Part shown: positions 24,546-34,278 of the stretch, piece by piece | How the letters are laid out: the number at the start of each line of letters is the position of its first letter | Position numbering within the stretch: the first letter of the stretch is position 1 | From: Cylindrotheca closterium | Taxonomy: Eukaryota > Bacillariophyta > Bacillariophyceae > Bacillariales > Bacillariaceae | Length of the DNA: 64,000 bases | Direction: 5' to 3' | Assembly: GCA_933822405.4 (NCBI GenBank) | Contig: CAKOGP040000001.1 | Location: 567,083-631,082 of the forward strand | Translations under genes and position numbers: made by a program | The notes under the pieces: generated by a model | The model's database searches: none | The model's input: only the letters and a program-made list of their open reading frames with translations | Told to the model about the DNA's origin: nothing

Positions 24546-24608
24546 TCTCAGTTTTGAAACTGCGTCACTCAGTTTTAAAACTGCACAGTTTTAAAATTGT
24601 GTGTCACA
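24546..24608 (-). repeat. right terminal inverted repeat
   Basis: 63 bp, perfect inverted match to 23688-23750. It ends GTGTGTCACA, followed by TTTGTTCATT. Confidence 0.93.
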
Positions 24609-25260
24609 TTTGTTCATTTGGATTTTTTGGTTTGGTGGCGTCACACTTAAATGGGGGAACGACGTCAAAGGGGAGGGGGATAACGATCAGCCACATTTCA
24701 GCTGAAGATGACAATGATGCGATGCAGGAAATGAAGGGTACGAGTACGATCTATCCGATTTGCTACGATCTATCCGATTTGCTAAAGAACCCCACATCTG
24801 AAGAGTTGGACACATTTTTCATCAAAGAGTCCAAAAGGAAACCACAGACGTGTACAGTTATTGCCTGCCAAGAAGAACTTTGCTAATCGTACTACCACTA
24901 CGACCTGAAGAAAATCATGATGCTTGTGTAGAAATGGAAGCGCACATGATAGCTGTCACGCACGCTGAGTATCGAAAAAGATAAAAAAGAAAAGAAGATA
25001 TCGGAATCTGCCTGTTGAACGCATGGAGGTGAAAGATAAATACCGGTAGACAAGGAAAGTACTACAGTACAGTACTGTGCTGTGTAGGCTTTACATTTTG
25101 TGGTACTAAATCAGACCTACGAAGACCGTTATCACAACCGAAACAAAAAATGCTCCCTCCAAAATTCTCAACCATCACATGACCTCCGAATTATATTCAC
25201 AATCAAGACAGTGCATGTCCAACATAACGGCGCTCCCTCGCCACAAAAGCTTCCACGACA

Positions 25261-27057
25261 ATGACGCAAAAACCCAAGCACATTGTAGCTGCCGGTAATG
25301 CCCTCATCAGTGTCACCGTTTACAAGTCAACGGCCAATCAAAAGGCTGGTATTAAGGTGGTCCAAAAGGCAGATGGGGTTTACATTACGGCCATTGCCAA
25401 GGGCGGGCTGTTGGATGGAACTCGAGTGGACGTGGGGGACAAGTTACTCTCGATTAATGGGCGACGCATGAGGCAAGGTCAGGATACCAAGGATTTTATG
25501 AAACTGATTTCAACTGCAAATGATAAGGTGACAATTGTCGTGAAGAAAGACAAGGGCCCGACGCAAAAGACAGTCGGCAAGTCACCAGGTAAGACCAAGA
25601 AACTGGTGGAACGAGACGTCTTCAGGACCAAAGATGGAAGTTTTGATTACAATATTAATCCGAAATTGGAAGAGTTTGAAAGGTCAATTTCAAAGTTTGA
25701 TGACGAGTATGAGCAATGTCCCATATCCGTCAACAAACTATTTCCAGAACAAGGAGCCGGGCTTGTCTTCAAGAAGAAGGAGGATATGCTTTTTGTCAGT
25801 GGAATTACCTTGGATAGCATATTTGCTGATACAGAGCTTGAATTTGGTGACCGCATTGTATCGGTGATGGATGTCAACTTTATGAACTATGCAGATGAGA
25901 AATATGCAAAAACATTGCTGAAACGAGCCAAGGGAGAGGTTCATATCGTCGTTGAAAAGGGATGGAACAAATTAGAAAAGGTTGAACGGGACGCGCGTCA
26001 TGGTATGCCAAGGCAAGATTCCATGGTTATTCCCAAAAAGAGAGGGAAGGTTACCATTACAAAGGACACTTCTGCCAAGCCCATGGAGAGTTTGAAAGAA
26101 GCGGAGGCAACAGATATTGCAGACGAGGACGAGGACCAGGATGCTGTTCCTCCCGCTCCAGAAGAAGATGGTGAGAATCCACTGGTGTTTTCACCGGAAG
26201 AGCCCGAATCGAGAAAGACACTTGTAAAAGGAAAAGAAGACGAGAGTCCTGGAGCCGAGGCTCCCGTCCCAATTCAACCAGAAGAGCCCACCCCGAGAAA
26301 GACTCTTGCACTCGAGAAGGAAGAGAGTCCTAGTCCAGCTACGGTTACAATCGACACAACAGAGAAAGAAAGTCCAAGCCCAATGCACTCGTATGCATCC
26401 CAGAGTCCTGCGAAATCATTCACACCGAATAGACAAAGCCCGAGTCCAGCGAATGGGAACAAGCCAAGAAAGTTTCTTCCACCAATGCCCAAGGAAAGCA
26501 AAAAGAGGCCGAGCAAGACTGACGTGGATGCTGGTGACGTCGTGTCAAGGATGCTAAACAAACTGGATAACGAGCGCAAGGGAATCAAGGAGCGACATCG
26601 AGTGCGACTAAACCAATCATTCGATGATGCAGCAGCCGACGACAACAATGTCAGTCAAGAAGTGACACCCGAAAAGAAAACTCCGCTGAGGCTCCCTGTG
26701 AGAAAATATTCCAGTCCATCCTCAAATGGCTTCTCCACTCCAAGTAAGACCGGGCTCGCAAAGAATAATTTGCTGCAAAATCATCCAGGGGGTTACTTGT
26801 CCATCTCGGTCCGGAAGAAGTCGGAACGTTCTCCAGGAATTAAGTTGCGAAGAAAGGACAATATTTTTATTTTGGATCGTCTCCCCCATGATGAGAATCG
26901 AATTCCTCTGGGAGTGCAAGTCTTGGCCATTAACGGGGATGATAGTTTTGGTACAGTAGTCAAGGCGAATGAGCTCATTGATTCAAGGAAGCAGGAGGTT
27001 GAATTATCTGTGAGCTTTGAGGGGTTGATTGCAGTTCGTGCATCGGACGATCAATGA
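25261..27057 (+). CDS. three-PDZ-domain scaffold protein, long type
   Basis: A single exon of 598 aa from the ATG at 25261. PDZ1 is at about residues 14-97 (KAGIKVVQKADGVYITAIAK, VDVGDKLLSINGRRM). PDZ2 is at about 153-243 (GAGLVFKKKEDMLFVSGI, LEFGDRIVSVMDVNF). PDZ3 is at about 508-595 (SPGIKLRRKDNIFILDRLP, GVQVLAINGDDSF). Between PDZ2 and PDZ3 lie about 250 residues that are Pro/Glu/Ser-rich, with repeated motifs such as EEPxxRKTL and SPSP, probably disordered and phosphorylatable. PDZ domains bind peptide ligands, usually C-termini, so a scaffold role is inferred. There is no signal peptide or membrane segment. It heads a run of four same-strand PDZ genes; the next gene shares this three-PDZ plan and is its likely tandem copy. 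Confidence 0.88.
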   Translation: MTQKPKHIVAAGNALISVTVYKSTANQKAGIKVVQKADGVYITAIAKGGLLDGTRVDVGDKLLSINGRRMRQGQDTKDFMKLISTANDKVTIVVKKDKGPTQKTVGKSPGKTKKLVERDVFRTKDGSFDYNINPKLEEFERSISKFDDEYEQCPISVNKLFPEQGAGLVFKKKEDMLFVSGITLDSIFADTELEFGDRIVSVMDVNFMNYADEKYAKTLLKRAKGEVHIVVEKGWNKLEKVERDARHGMPRQDSMVIPKKRGKVTITKDTSAKPMESLKEAEATDIADEDEDQDAVPPAPEEDGENPLVFSPEEPESRKTLVKGKEDESPGAEAPVPIQPEEPTPRKTLALEKEESPSPATVTIDTTEKESPSPMHSYASQSPAKSFTPNRQSPSPANGNKPRKFLPPMPKESKKRPSKTDVDAGDVVSRMLNKLDNERKGIKERHRVRLNQSFDDAAADDNNVSQEVTPEKKTPLRLPVRKYSSPSSNGFSTPSKTGLAKNNLLQNHPGGYLSISVRKKSERSPGIKLRRKDNIFILDRLPHDENRIPLGVQVLAINGDDSFGTVVKANELIDSRKQEVELSVSFEGLIAVRASDDQ

Positions 27058-27584
27058 TCAGTGGTGGGGATGGGTTGGGTTGAATTAGATGTTTCGAAAA
27101 TGAAGTTTATATCAGGGGAAATTCGGGGATATACTGTAAGAGCACGAGCGAGTTTAGTTACACGTGTTTTTGCGAATAGCGTAGTAAAAAGGACTAAATA
27201 TTTCCCGGAACGTATAAATATATCGCGTCAAAAGATTTTGGTTTCTGTGATTTTTATCACGGCGAAAAAACGTGCTGCATTTGTTTGTGGAAAATATAGC
27301 CCTAAACAAGTACCACGTCACTCAACGTCCGGGTCATCATCACCATCTTCAACTTCACTCAACACTGTAAATAATCAGAGTTTCTGGTTTCATTCATTGT
27401 GTCAGACGAATGTTGTTTCCAGGCTCGCTGGTTCCATCAATTGCATAGCCACAAGACACAGAGCTACATCACAGAAGAAGCACATTTATTTGTCTCACAG
27501 ACAATCAGGACATTACAGAGTCAGTCAATCATCTAGAGTGTACGAACATCCAATCATTGAATTTTTGGCGAACAAACTGAGACA
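27058..27584. other. spacer between two PDZ genes
   Basis: A frame is open from 27061 to 27666, but it has no domain and overlaps the start of the next gene in another frame. It is treated as non-coding, probably the 3' UTR of the first PDZ gene plus the promoter of the second. Confidence 0.55.
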
Positions 27585-28817
27585 ATGGGTTCAGAAGGCG
27601 AGGGCGAGAAACAAAGACGGGCACCGCCAAGAACGAAGTCGGTGGGTGCTGCTGATGACTTGGTGAGCGTTACTGTCAAAAAGCTCGATCCAGAACAGAA
27701 AGCTGGAATCAAGCTTGTGCAAAAAGGTGGAGCTCTATTTGTTTCAAAGGTATTGAAGGGTGGTTTATTTCAAGGATCAGAGATTCAAGAAGGGGATAAG
27801 ATTCTTTCATTGAATGGACATCGTCTAAAAAGAGGAGAGACTGCTAATGACTTTATGAATAGGTTGGATGACATGAAAGAGAAGATGACGGTGGTTGTGA
27901 AGAAAATAGATGCTGCACCAACAAGCGCTGCACGATCCTTGTCGCCGGGCGCAGCCCGAAGGCGGAGGAGGAAGTTAGTGAAGGATGAAGAAGGCATTTC
28001 ACGTGACCGGGAAGATCATGATCAATTTCGTTTCCGAGCTGAGAAGCTCTACTCCAAGCAAACTGGTGGGCTCATGTTCTGCAAAATTGAGCCGAATTTA
28101 TTCGTCAGTGGAATTGCATCGGATAGCATCTTCAAAGATACAGGATTAGCTGTGGGTGACAGGGTTGCGAGCGTGAATGATGTCAACTTTCTCACCTATG
28201 CCGATGGTAAATATGCCGCCACCTTGCTGAAACGAGGCGAGGGCGGGGTCAGTCTTGTGGTCGAAAAGGGATGGACTACTTGGGACCCAAAATTTACAGA
28301 CAAAAAACACGACAAACCATCCAAGGAAGAACCACCGGAAGAACAGAAGAGGGAGACAAAGGCGGAATCCAAAGATATAGGGATCAAGGCTCCACTTCGA
28401 CAAGCTAGTGCTGATGGCGAGGTGTTGAGAGACGAGTTCCTTGGGAAGACGAAGGAGAAGCCGACGCACGAAGACGGGAAAGGTCCAAACGGATTGCGAT
28501 TTCTGGAACACAGGGGCGATTTTCTATGTGTAACAATCAAGAAAAAGTCTGAAAAGCATCCTGGCCTCAAGATAAGAGAGTCCAAGGGGATGTTTCTTTT
28601 GAAGAAAGTTCCAAGCTACGAGAAGAGAGTCGCGCTCGGCTCTCGTGTCTTGGCCATCAATGGAAGCAGCTTCAAGACAGAAGAGGAAGCTCAAGATTTG
28701 ATTGATCAAACGAGGGACAAAGTTGTTTTAATCATTGACTTCGAGCAGCCAGTGCTGCAGGAATGTCCATCCTGTAAAAAGTGGTTGTTTCCGAATGGGG
28801 AAGAGTATAAAGAGTAG
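27585..28817 (+). CDS. three-PDZ-domain protein, short paralog with CxxC tail
   Basis: A single exon of 410 aa. PDZ1 is at about residues 26-108 (KAGIKLVQKGGALFVSKVLK, IQEGDKILSLNGHRL). PDZ2 is at about 148-235 (TGGLMFCKIEPNLFVSGIAS, LAVGDRVASVNDVNFLTYAD). PDZ3 is at about 308-388 (HPGLKIRESKGMFLLKKVP, GSRVLAINGSSF). Domain order, PDZ2 wording (VNFxxYADxKYAxTLLKRxxG) and the VVEKGW exit match the upstream gene closely, so the two are tandem duplicates; here the inter-PDZ linker is about 70 residues rather than 250. The extreme C-terminus (QECPSCKKWLFPNGEEYKE) has a CxxC pair absent from the upstream copy. Scaffold function is inferred; ligands are unknown. Confidence 0.88.
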   Translation: MGSEGEGEKQRRAPPRTKSVGAADDLVSVTVKKLDPEQKAGIKLVQKGGALFVSKVLKGGLFQGSEIQEGDKILSLNGHRLKRGETANDFMNRLDDMKEKMTVVVKKIDAAPTSAARSLSPGAARRRRRKLVKDEEGISRDREDHDQFRFRAEKLYSKQTGGLMFCKIEPNLFVSGIASDSIFKDTGLAVGDRVASVNDVNFLTYADGKYAATLLKRGEGGVSLVVEKGWTTWDPKFTDKKHDKPSKEEPPEEQKRETKAESKDIGIKAPLRQASADGEVLRDEFLGKTKEKPTHEDGKGPNGLRFLEHRGDFLCVTIKKKSEKHPGLKIRESKGMFLLKKVPSYEKRVALGSRVLAINGSSFKTEEEAQDLIDQTRDKVVLIIDFEQPVLQECPSCKKWLFPNGEEYKE

Positions 28818-29095
28818 CAATATGTGTTGTTTGCTAATCTTATGATTCCTTAGAAAGTGGTATGAATGTGTGATAGGCAAATTATCGTATCATACCGGTA
28901 CCAGCACCGGTACTTCACTCTATCCTTGCTACCACTACTGTAGTACCGGTACGTAATTTTCGAAAAGTATTGACTTGTTGGTGACGGACGGACGGTATTG
29001 CCAAGTCATCTTCATCTGGGGTCATCGCTTTTTGACATTGAAGATTTGGTTGTAGTACCCAGATCCGCCCTTTATAGTTGATCAAAAATACAATC

Positions 29096-30529
29096 ATGTC
29101 ATCGGAAGACTATACAAAAACCGTTGTGCTGAAGCGAAGTGCAAAGAAAAAGTCTGGATATGCAATTGTGGAGAAAGAAGGAGAGTATTTTGTTGACGCC
29201 ATTCCCCCAAAAGCCCGTGTTAACGAAGGAGACAAGGTTGTTGGTATCAACGGAATTACATCAGATGAATTCGTCGATGAAGATGACGCCAACGATTTGA
29301 TCGAAAGTATCCGAATTGTTGTTGTCCCTGAGGATCAAATTGCTGACTATGAGGCAGCAAAAGAAGCAGAAGATGCCGGCGAGGTCGCAGGAGAGGAATC
29401 CTCAGAAGAAGAGTACGAAGAAGTACAGAGACCAAGAGGGAAAGGAAAGAAAAAAGCTGCACCCGCAGCTGCTGCAGGCCCCACGCCCGAGAGTGCCTTG
29501 GTCGTCCGAGATGAGGAGGTAAGTGCGGAGTATTTGAAATACAAGTTGTCGATGATAATAAATGAATATCTCACAAAGATCCTTAGGATGAAGAAGCGGA
29601 TCAAGTCTACCCTTGCCCAGAATGCGGCTTTGAGAATGTTAATCCGGAAAGGGACGAAGACGGCGACTTAGCATGTGAAGAATGTGGGGGTTTACTCGAG
29701 GTGAGCTTTTCAATTGAAGGAGGGTCGTCGTGCTACTTGCCATCTCATACGGACTTTGCTTCAATTTCAGGCAGTCCTCACTTGTCCGGGTTGCGGATAT
29801 GGGAATGTCAACCCTGAACCAGACGAAGAAGGTGACTATGTTTGTGCGGAATGCGGAGAAATCCTGGAGGTTAAGGTAATTTATTGAAGTGTACTATCTT
29901 CCGTGTCAAATCTACTTGGCTCATTCGCACTTCTTTCACAGGATTTGACAAGAGCAGAGAGACTGAAAGCAATGCACAATGAGGTGGCAGAAACAACAGC
30001 TGATGGGCAGACTTTCGGGGCAGACGGGAAACCCAAAACGAATCAAGAAGGGAAAAAACTTACCCCTGCAGATATGTTCAGCCCTGGCGATGTGATCACT
30101 GTCACTGTCGGAAAATCCAACCCAAAGCAAGACGCAGGATTGAAGGTGGAAGAAGTCAACGGCAAATACTACGTCAGAAAGATCCCTGCATCTGGTCTCT
30201 TTGCCAAGACCCCTGTGGCCGCCGGTGATAAAGTTCTGGAGTTGAATGGTACGGATTCGAAGGGCTACCCAACCCTAAATGACATGAAGAAGACAATCAA
30301 GGATGAACAAAGAATCACAATCGTCGTGTTGAGGCGAGACCCCGATGCATCTTACAGTAGTGCTGACAGTGATGATATTGATTACGATAATTTGGCACCT
30401 GTTGCTCCTCCTGATTCTGACGAAGATAACAGCACAGTTGGTTACGACGGTCAAGATTGTGGCACAGTTTGGTGTCCACACTGCCACCCAGAATATGCTG
30501 AAGGAAATGACCTCATGCTGGAGGAATAA
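29096..30529 (+). CDS. PDZ - zinc ribbon - zinc ribbon - PDZ protein
   Basis: Four exons, 29096-29518, 29587-29700, 29771-29875 and 29942-30529, all phase 0 and all GT-AG, give 409 aa. Exon 1 holds PDZ1 (about 8-80) and an acidic then Lys/Ala-rich tail. Exons 2 and 3 (38 and 35 codons) each encode one ribbon-like finger: CPECG...CEECG and CPGCG...CAECG, with the shared words NVNPE and DGD/EGD. Exon 4 holds PDZ2 (about 245-320; DAGLKVEEVNGKYYVRKIPA, VAAGDKVLELNGTD) and an acidic tail with CGTVWCPHCHPEY. The two ribbons look like an exon duplication. Zinc binding is inferred from the four-Cys pattern. No DNA-binding family can be named. Confidence 0.85.
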
Positions 30530-30756
30530 CTTTAGTAGATATTTGTAGCATTTCGAATATGGCTACAGTGTGTAGTGCGAAATCAGCTTCTTGCGCTTTG
30601 TGTATGTAATTAGAAAGTGATTGTTACGTCTACTCCTTAAAAGAAATCTGTTGTGGATGTGGATATCAAACACAGATAAATCTGCGAGATACATTCCAGT
30701 ATACATATATATCCTGTGAAAGATTAAATAACAGCTGCTGTGTGGAATATAGCCTA

Positions 30757-31383
30757 CTAGTCGTCGGCGTGCCAAGGAGCTTCGAGATCCTCCGCTTCGC
30801 AGTTTAGGAATTGCTTCACAATCTTTCCGTGTGTATCATAGACGATCTTTTCAGAGCTAGATGGAAATGACTGTGTTGGTGTCTTTGCGGACCATTCAAT
30901 CATACAGTTACGGTCATGAATGATGATATCTTTCAAATGAAACGAACTGTTCACAGTGGGGTGTTGCTTGAATATATTTTGGAAGGCACCGCGAATCTCG
31001 TCCAGTCCATGGTAAGATTTGCGCTCTCCGTTGACAACATTCACCATGATAGCATGCTCTGAGTAGTCTGAAACAATACCTTCAAGATCTCTGTGACCAA
31101 AGTGGTACAAGAAGTGCATTCGAACCAGGTTCGTTAGGTGGATGTCATCACTGTCAATGACGATTCCTTCTTCACCGCACCCGTTGACAAGCTCAATGGG
31201 TTGAAGGCCAAGATGCTCTTTCTTGAGGATCTTGCCTCTTCGGGTGGGAGACGGGGGGATGGTTAATGTCGTGATATCCATGCTTCTGAATGATTGTGAG
31301 AGGGTTCTGACACCCTTTTGACGGTGTTCTGATTGATGGAGGACAATTTGGTTTGTGAGGTCAAAGATACCGTGATTGGACAT
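30757..31383 (-). CDS. SnoaL/NTF2-like fold protein
   Basis: A single exon of 208 aa. Residues about 85-200 have the NTF2/SnoaL pattern: MHFLYHFGHRDLEGIVSDYS, AIMVNVVNGERKSYHGLDEI, RGAFQNIFKQ, then alternating strands ending IVKQFLN. Members are small cone-shaped proteins acting as isomerases, hydrolases or polyketide cyclases, or simply binding; no catalytic set can be recognised here. The N-terminal 60 residues are polar with no leader. It sits on the opposite strand between the third and fourth PDZ genes, so it is probably unrelated to them. Confidence 0.78.
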   Translation of the reverse strand: MSNHGIFDLTNQIVLHQSEHRQKGVRTLSQSFRSMDITTLTIPPSPTRRGKILKKEHLGLQPIELVNGCGEEGIVIDSDDIHLTNLVRMHFLYHFGHRDLEGIVSDYSEHAIMVNVVNGERKSYHGLDEIRGAFQNIFKQHPTVNSSFHLKDIIIHDRNCMIEWSAKTPTQSFPSSSEKIVYDTHGKIVKQFLNCEAEDLEAPWHADD

Positions 31384-31439
31384 TAGACTCTTGTCTTTCA
31401 GATGTCTTCAGTCTGTCGATGACGATGTCTCAGATGTCC

Positions 31440-31492
31440 TTTTGATTTGTTTGTCTGCCTGTCTGCCTGTCTTTCTGTCTGTCTGCCTGCCA
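31440..31492 (+). repeat. GTCT/GCCT simple repeat
   Basis: Imperfect tetranucleotide run (TGTCTGCCTGTCTGCCTGTC...) just upstream of the SnoaL-like gene. A frame reads through it but it is not coding. Confidence 0.8.
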
Positions 31493-31677
31493 TTTTGCGG
31501 AACGTTACAAATCGTGCAAGTCGAAAAAAATGCGGTTGTCGGCTACAAGTTGCGAGTTTGACATTCAGTTGCATTGGGGAGGGGGTTCTTGTACTTGTCG
31601 TCAACCATCAGCCGCTTCGCCAATACGACTCTATTGGAATATTGTGCTGAGTATCGGGAAGAATCAGCTAGTGATCA

Positions 31678-34215
31678 ATGATGAATCAACAGAATAATCC
31701 TCATGTGACGACGATGATAAACCCCGACGGTACCGTGACGGTGAGACGGAAGATTTTGAACCCAGATGGGAGCTTCACGATACAGGAAGAAGAGCTTCCA
31801 TCAGGGGATCAACAGGAGGAAGACGAATCGCCGGAGGTACACTTACACGATGCATCTGACAGCGTTTCGTCCATTACGGATATGAAAACAACGATATCTG
31901 CCTCATCCTCCAAAGACGATGTCTTTGCAGGGATCGAAGACTCGCCATTGCGTCCTAAAAGACAGAATGAACCTTCCCCTGAAAAGGCATCCAAACTGAG
32001 AACGAGTACACCACCACATAACTCAGACGGCAATATGCACCAATGGGCTCCAACTGCTTATCAAGGAGTAATGCCCCCTGCAGGCGAGTTCAACAACGAG
32101 ACTTTCGTGGAGCAGCCAAGATTCCAGCCCAATGATGCTTCAAGACATATTGCCCCACCTTCACCCGTCTATGATGATGGTTTTCGACACCTGAGAGAGA
32201 GTGGTCCGCTTTTGGATACCCCTTCCGTTGCACAACTTGACGCTCCTGTAACCGTGACTGTTTTTAAGAAGAATATGGACGATAGAATAGGGATCAACGT
32301 TGGTTTGAGCCGAGTCGATCACAAGGATCGCCTAGTCGTCACGAAAATATCTCCTAATGGACTGCTTTCGGATAGTGCTATCGAAGAAGGCGATGTCATC
32401 ATGTCAATAAATTCGCATAGCTTTCTCGACAACCCTCATACAGAAGATGCTCTGGGTAAGTTATCATTTCGGTGTTCAAATGTGTCACTTGATTGATCTT
32501 AATACTAATACTTTTTCTTTCTCACAGCAATCGTTACGCAATCGCTCGGTATAATAGCGTTTGAAGTGCTCAAACGGGGTAAAACGAATGGGGAGCGAGC
32601 TAGCAGTCCAGCACGGGTGCGGACCACAGAGAAAGCAATGAGAGGGGCGGGGAAGGTCGTAACATCAGAAGTTCTGAACGAGGATGGAAGTCTCACAATT
32701 ATCGTGGACGAAATTGATGAAAATGGGGAAAGAATACACCGGGAAATAAGACGAGAGAGATATAATGCTGACAATGGCGAGGTGTTGCGACCGCAATTTG
32801 GTGCCGATCCATCTCTTCTTCCCGCAAAGATGCAACTCACAGAAGAAGACAGGTATCATTTTGATGACCATCGGTATATGTATCAGTCCACTCCAGTTCC
32901 AGAACATTCAATGCAACATTCACGGCGAAGGAAACCACCCAAGCAGAAGAAAATTGTGGTAAATAAAACAGATAAGTTTCAGAAACTTGGTATCAAGCTG
33001 GAGCTGCATGAAGGTGACACAAATATTCTGCTTGTAACGGGCATTCACCCGTCAGGGCTCATCGCAGCTGCACAGTCCTCTCTCGTTGTTGGCGATATGA
33101 TTGTGAGTATCAATGGCTTTGACTTTATGGACAATGCAAGTTTGGAAATTGCAAATACCATTATTCGAAATTCAACTGGCGAGATCACATTGTATGCGAT
33201 CGATGGAGAAGATGACCTCGATGGGTTTTCAAAGGAAACGTCTGTCACAGAACCTGAAACTCCCTTCAGCAGCAGTGCGGATTTTCGAAATGAAATGACC
33301 TTTGATGAGGGCTCATATGGAGGCTCAATTGGAAATTACATGGCGTCAAAGGTGGTAAGGATCACCAAGTCTGATCCCAGTGAAAGTATAGGTCTCAAAT
33401 TGGTTCAGCAGAGATCTCATTGGGGTCGAATGCTGGTTGTTTTGGAAGTTTTTGGGAAAGCCGTTCAAAGTGGAATCGAGGTTGGTGATGCGATCCTAGC
33501 AATCAATGGAGTTAACTTCCGTGGCAAGCCAGATCCTCTCCGAGCTGAATTAGTATTGCGAAAAGCAACGAATGTTGTTGTTATTGAGATTCAGAGACTA
33601 TCAGGAATGAACGTTGCGCTACCGGCACCTCGAAACAAGAAGGCAGAAAGGCCAGACAAAAGAGCACCAGAGCCCAAGAATTCAATGGATAGTCGAATAT
33701 CCAAAAGCATTGATCAATTTGATGCAACATTTCAGACTCACATGTCCTTGAAATCTAATGAGGCAGTCAGATCGAAACGAACGGTAGGTCCAGGACAGTC
33801 CAACGAGAGGACGCTGCCGAAGACCACACCAAATAATGTGGACGTTCTCAGACCACAATTCATCCCCCCGAAATCAAAAACTATAATTGTCCGAGTGAAG
33901 AAGGAGTCCCCGCAGCAGGATGTTGGTTTGAAAGTTGAAGCCATAAATGGCGTTCTTTACGTTTCAAAAATATCACTGCAGGGACTTCTTGTGGGCAAGA
34001 GTATCGTGCCCGGTGATATTATCCTTTCCATTAACAACAAATGGTTCCTGGAATATCCAAGCGTTGCCGATGCCGAAGCCCAATTGCGGAAACCTACCAA
34101 GCTCTTCGTAATCGAAGTGAAAAAGTCCCCAGCATCACCTACTGGCTCAGACGACAAGAAGCTGAAGTGGCACGAGAGGATCCAATGCAACAAACGATCG
34201 GGCGAGGATGTATAG
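31678..34215 (+). CDS. four-PDZ-domain protein
   Basis: Exons 31678-32455 and 32528-34215 join in phase to 821 aa; the intron falls inside PDZ1 and the join reads PHTEDALAIVTQSLG. Four PDZ domains are visible: about 190-275 (IGINVGLSR..., IEEGDVIMSINSHSF), 375-455 (LGIKLELHEG..., LVVGDMIVSINGFDF), 490-570 (IGLKLVQQRS..., IEVGDAILAINGVNF) and about 682-765 (VGLKVEAINGVLYVSKI, IVPGDIILSINNKWF). A short repeated element rich in 'LNxDGSxTI' occurs before PDZ1 (ILNPDGSFTIQEEEL) and again in the linker after it (VLNEDGSLTIIVDEI). No leader or membrane segment is seen. It is the last of the same-strand PDZ run. Confidence 0.87.
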
Positions 34216-34278
34216 CAAGACAAATGATCGAAGCCAGAAAACAAAGCAGATGTCTATGATATATTAAGCATTCAAAGC

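Larger units (their letters stand above)
23688..24608. mobile_element. non-autonomous DNA element (MITE-like) with 63-bp perfect terminal inverted repeats
   Basis: Bases 23688-23750 are the exact reverse complement of bases 24546-24608 (63 of 63 by eye). The outer ends read TGTGACACACAATTTTAAAA inward. The repeat itself contains short palindromic words (CAGTTTTAAAACTG). The 795-bp interior codes for nothing recognisable and holds a 34-bp tandem duplication and an 18-bp palindrome. No clear target-site duplication flanks the ends (GGTAC left, TTTGT right), so the superfamily is unassigned. It lies between the ZC3HC1 promoter side and the first PDZ gene. Confidence 0.85.
23634..25260. other. 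1.6-kb intergenic region holding a TIR element
   Basis: No supportable gene was found. The element at 23688-24608 fills more than half of it. Right of the element, a 19-bp unit is repeated in tandem at 24745-24763 and 24764-24782 (TACGATCTATCCGATTTGC twice). An open frame at 24485-24886 straddles the element border, shows no domain and is not called. Confidence 0.6.

Noticed and set aside
24485..24886. Open frame crossing the right terminal inverted repeat
   Set aside because: It starts inside the element and ends outside it, and has no recognisable domain.
27061..27666. 201-codon frame between two PDZ genes
   Set aside because: It overlaps the next gene's start in another frame and has no domain.
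31440..31492. Tetranucleotide run as a CRISPR-like or regulatory array
   Set aside because: It is a plain simple-sequence repeat with no spacer structure; the organism is eukaryotic.
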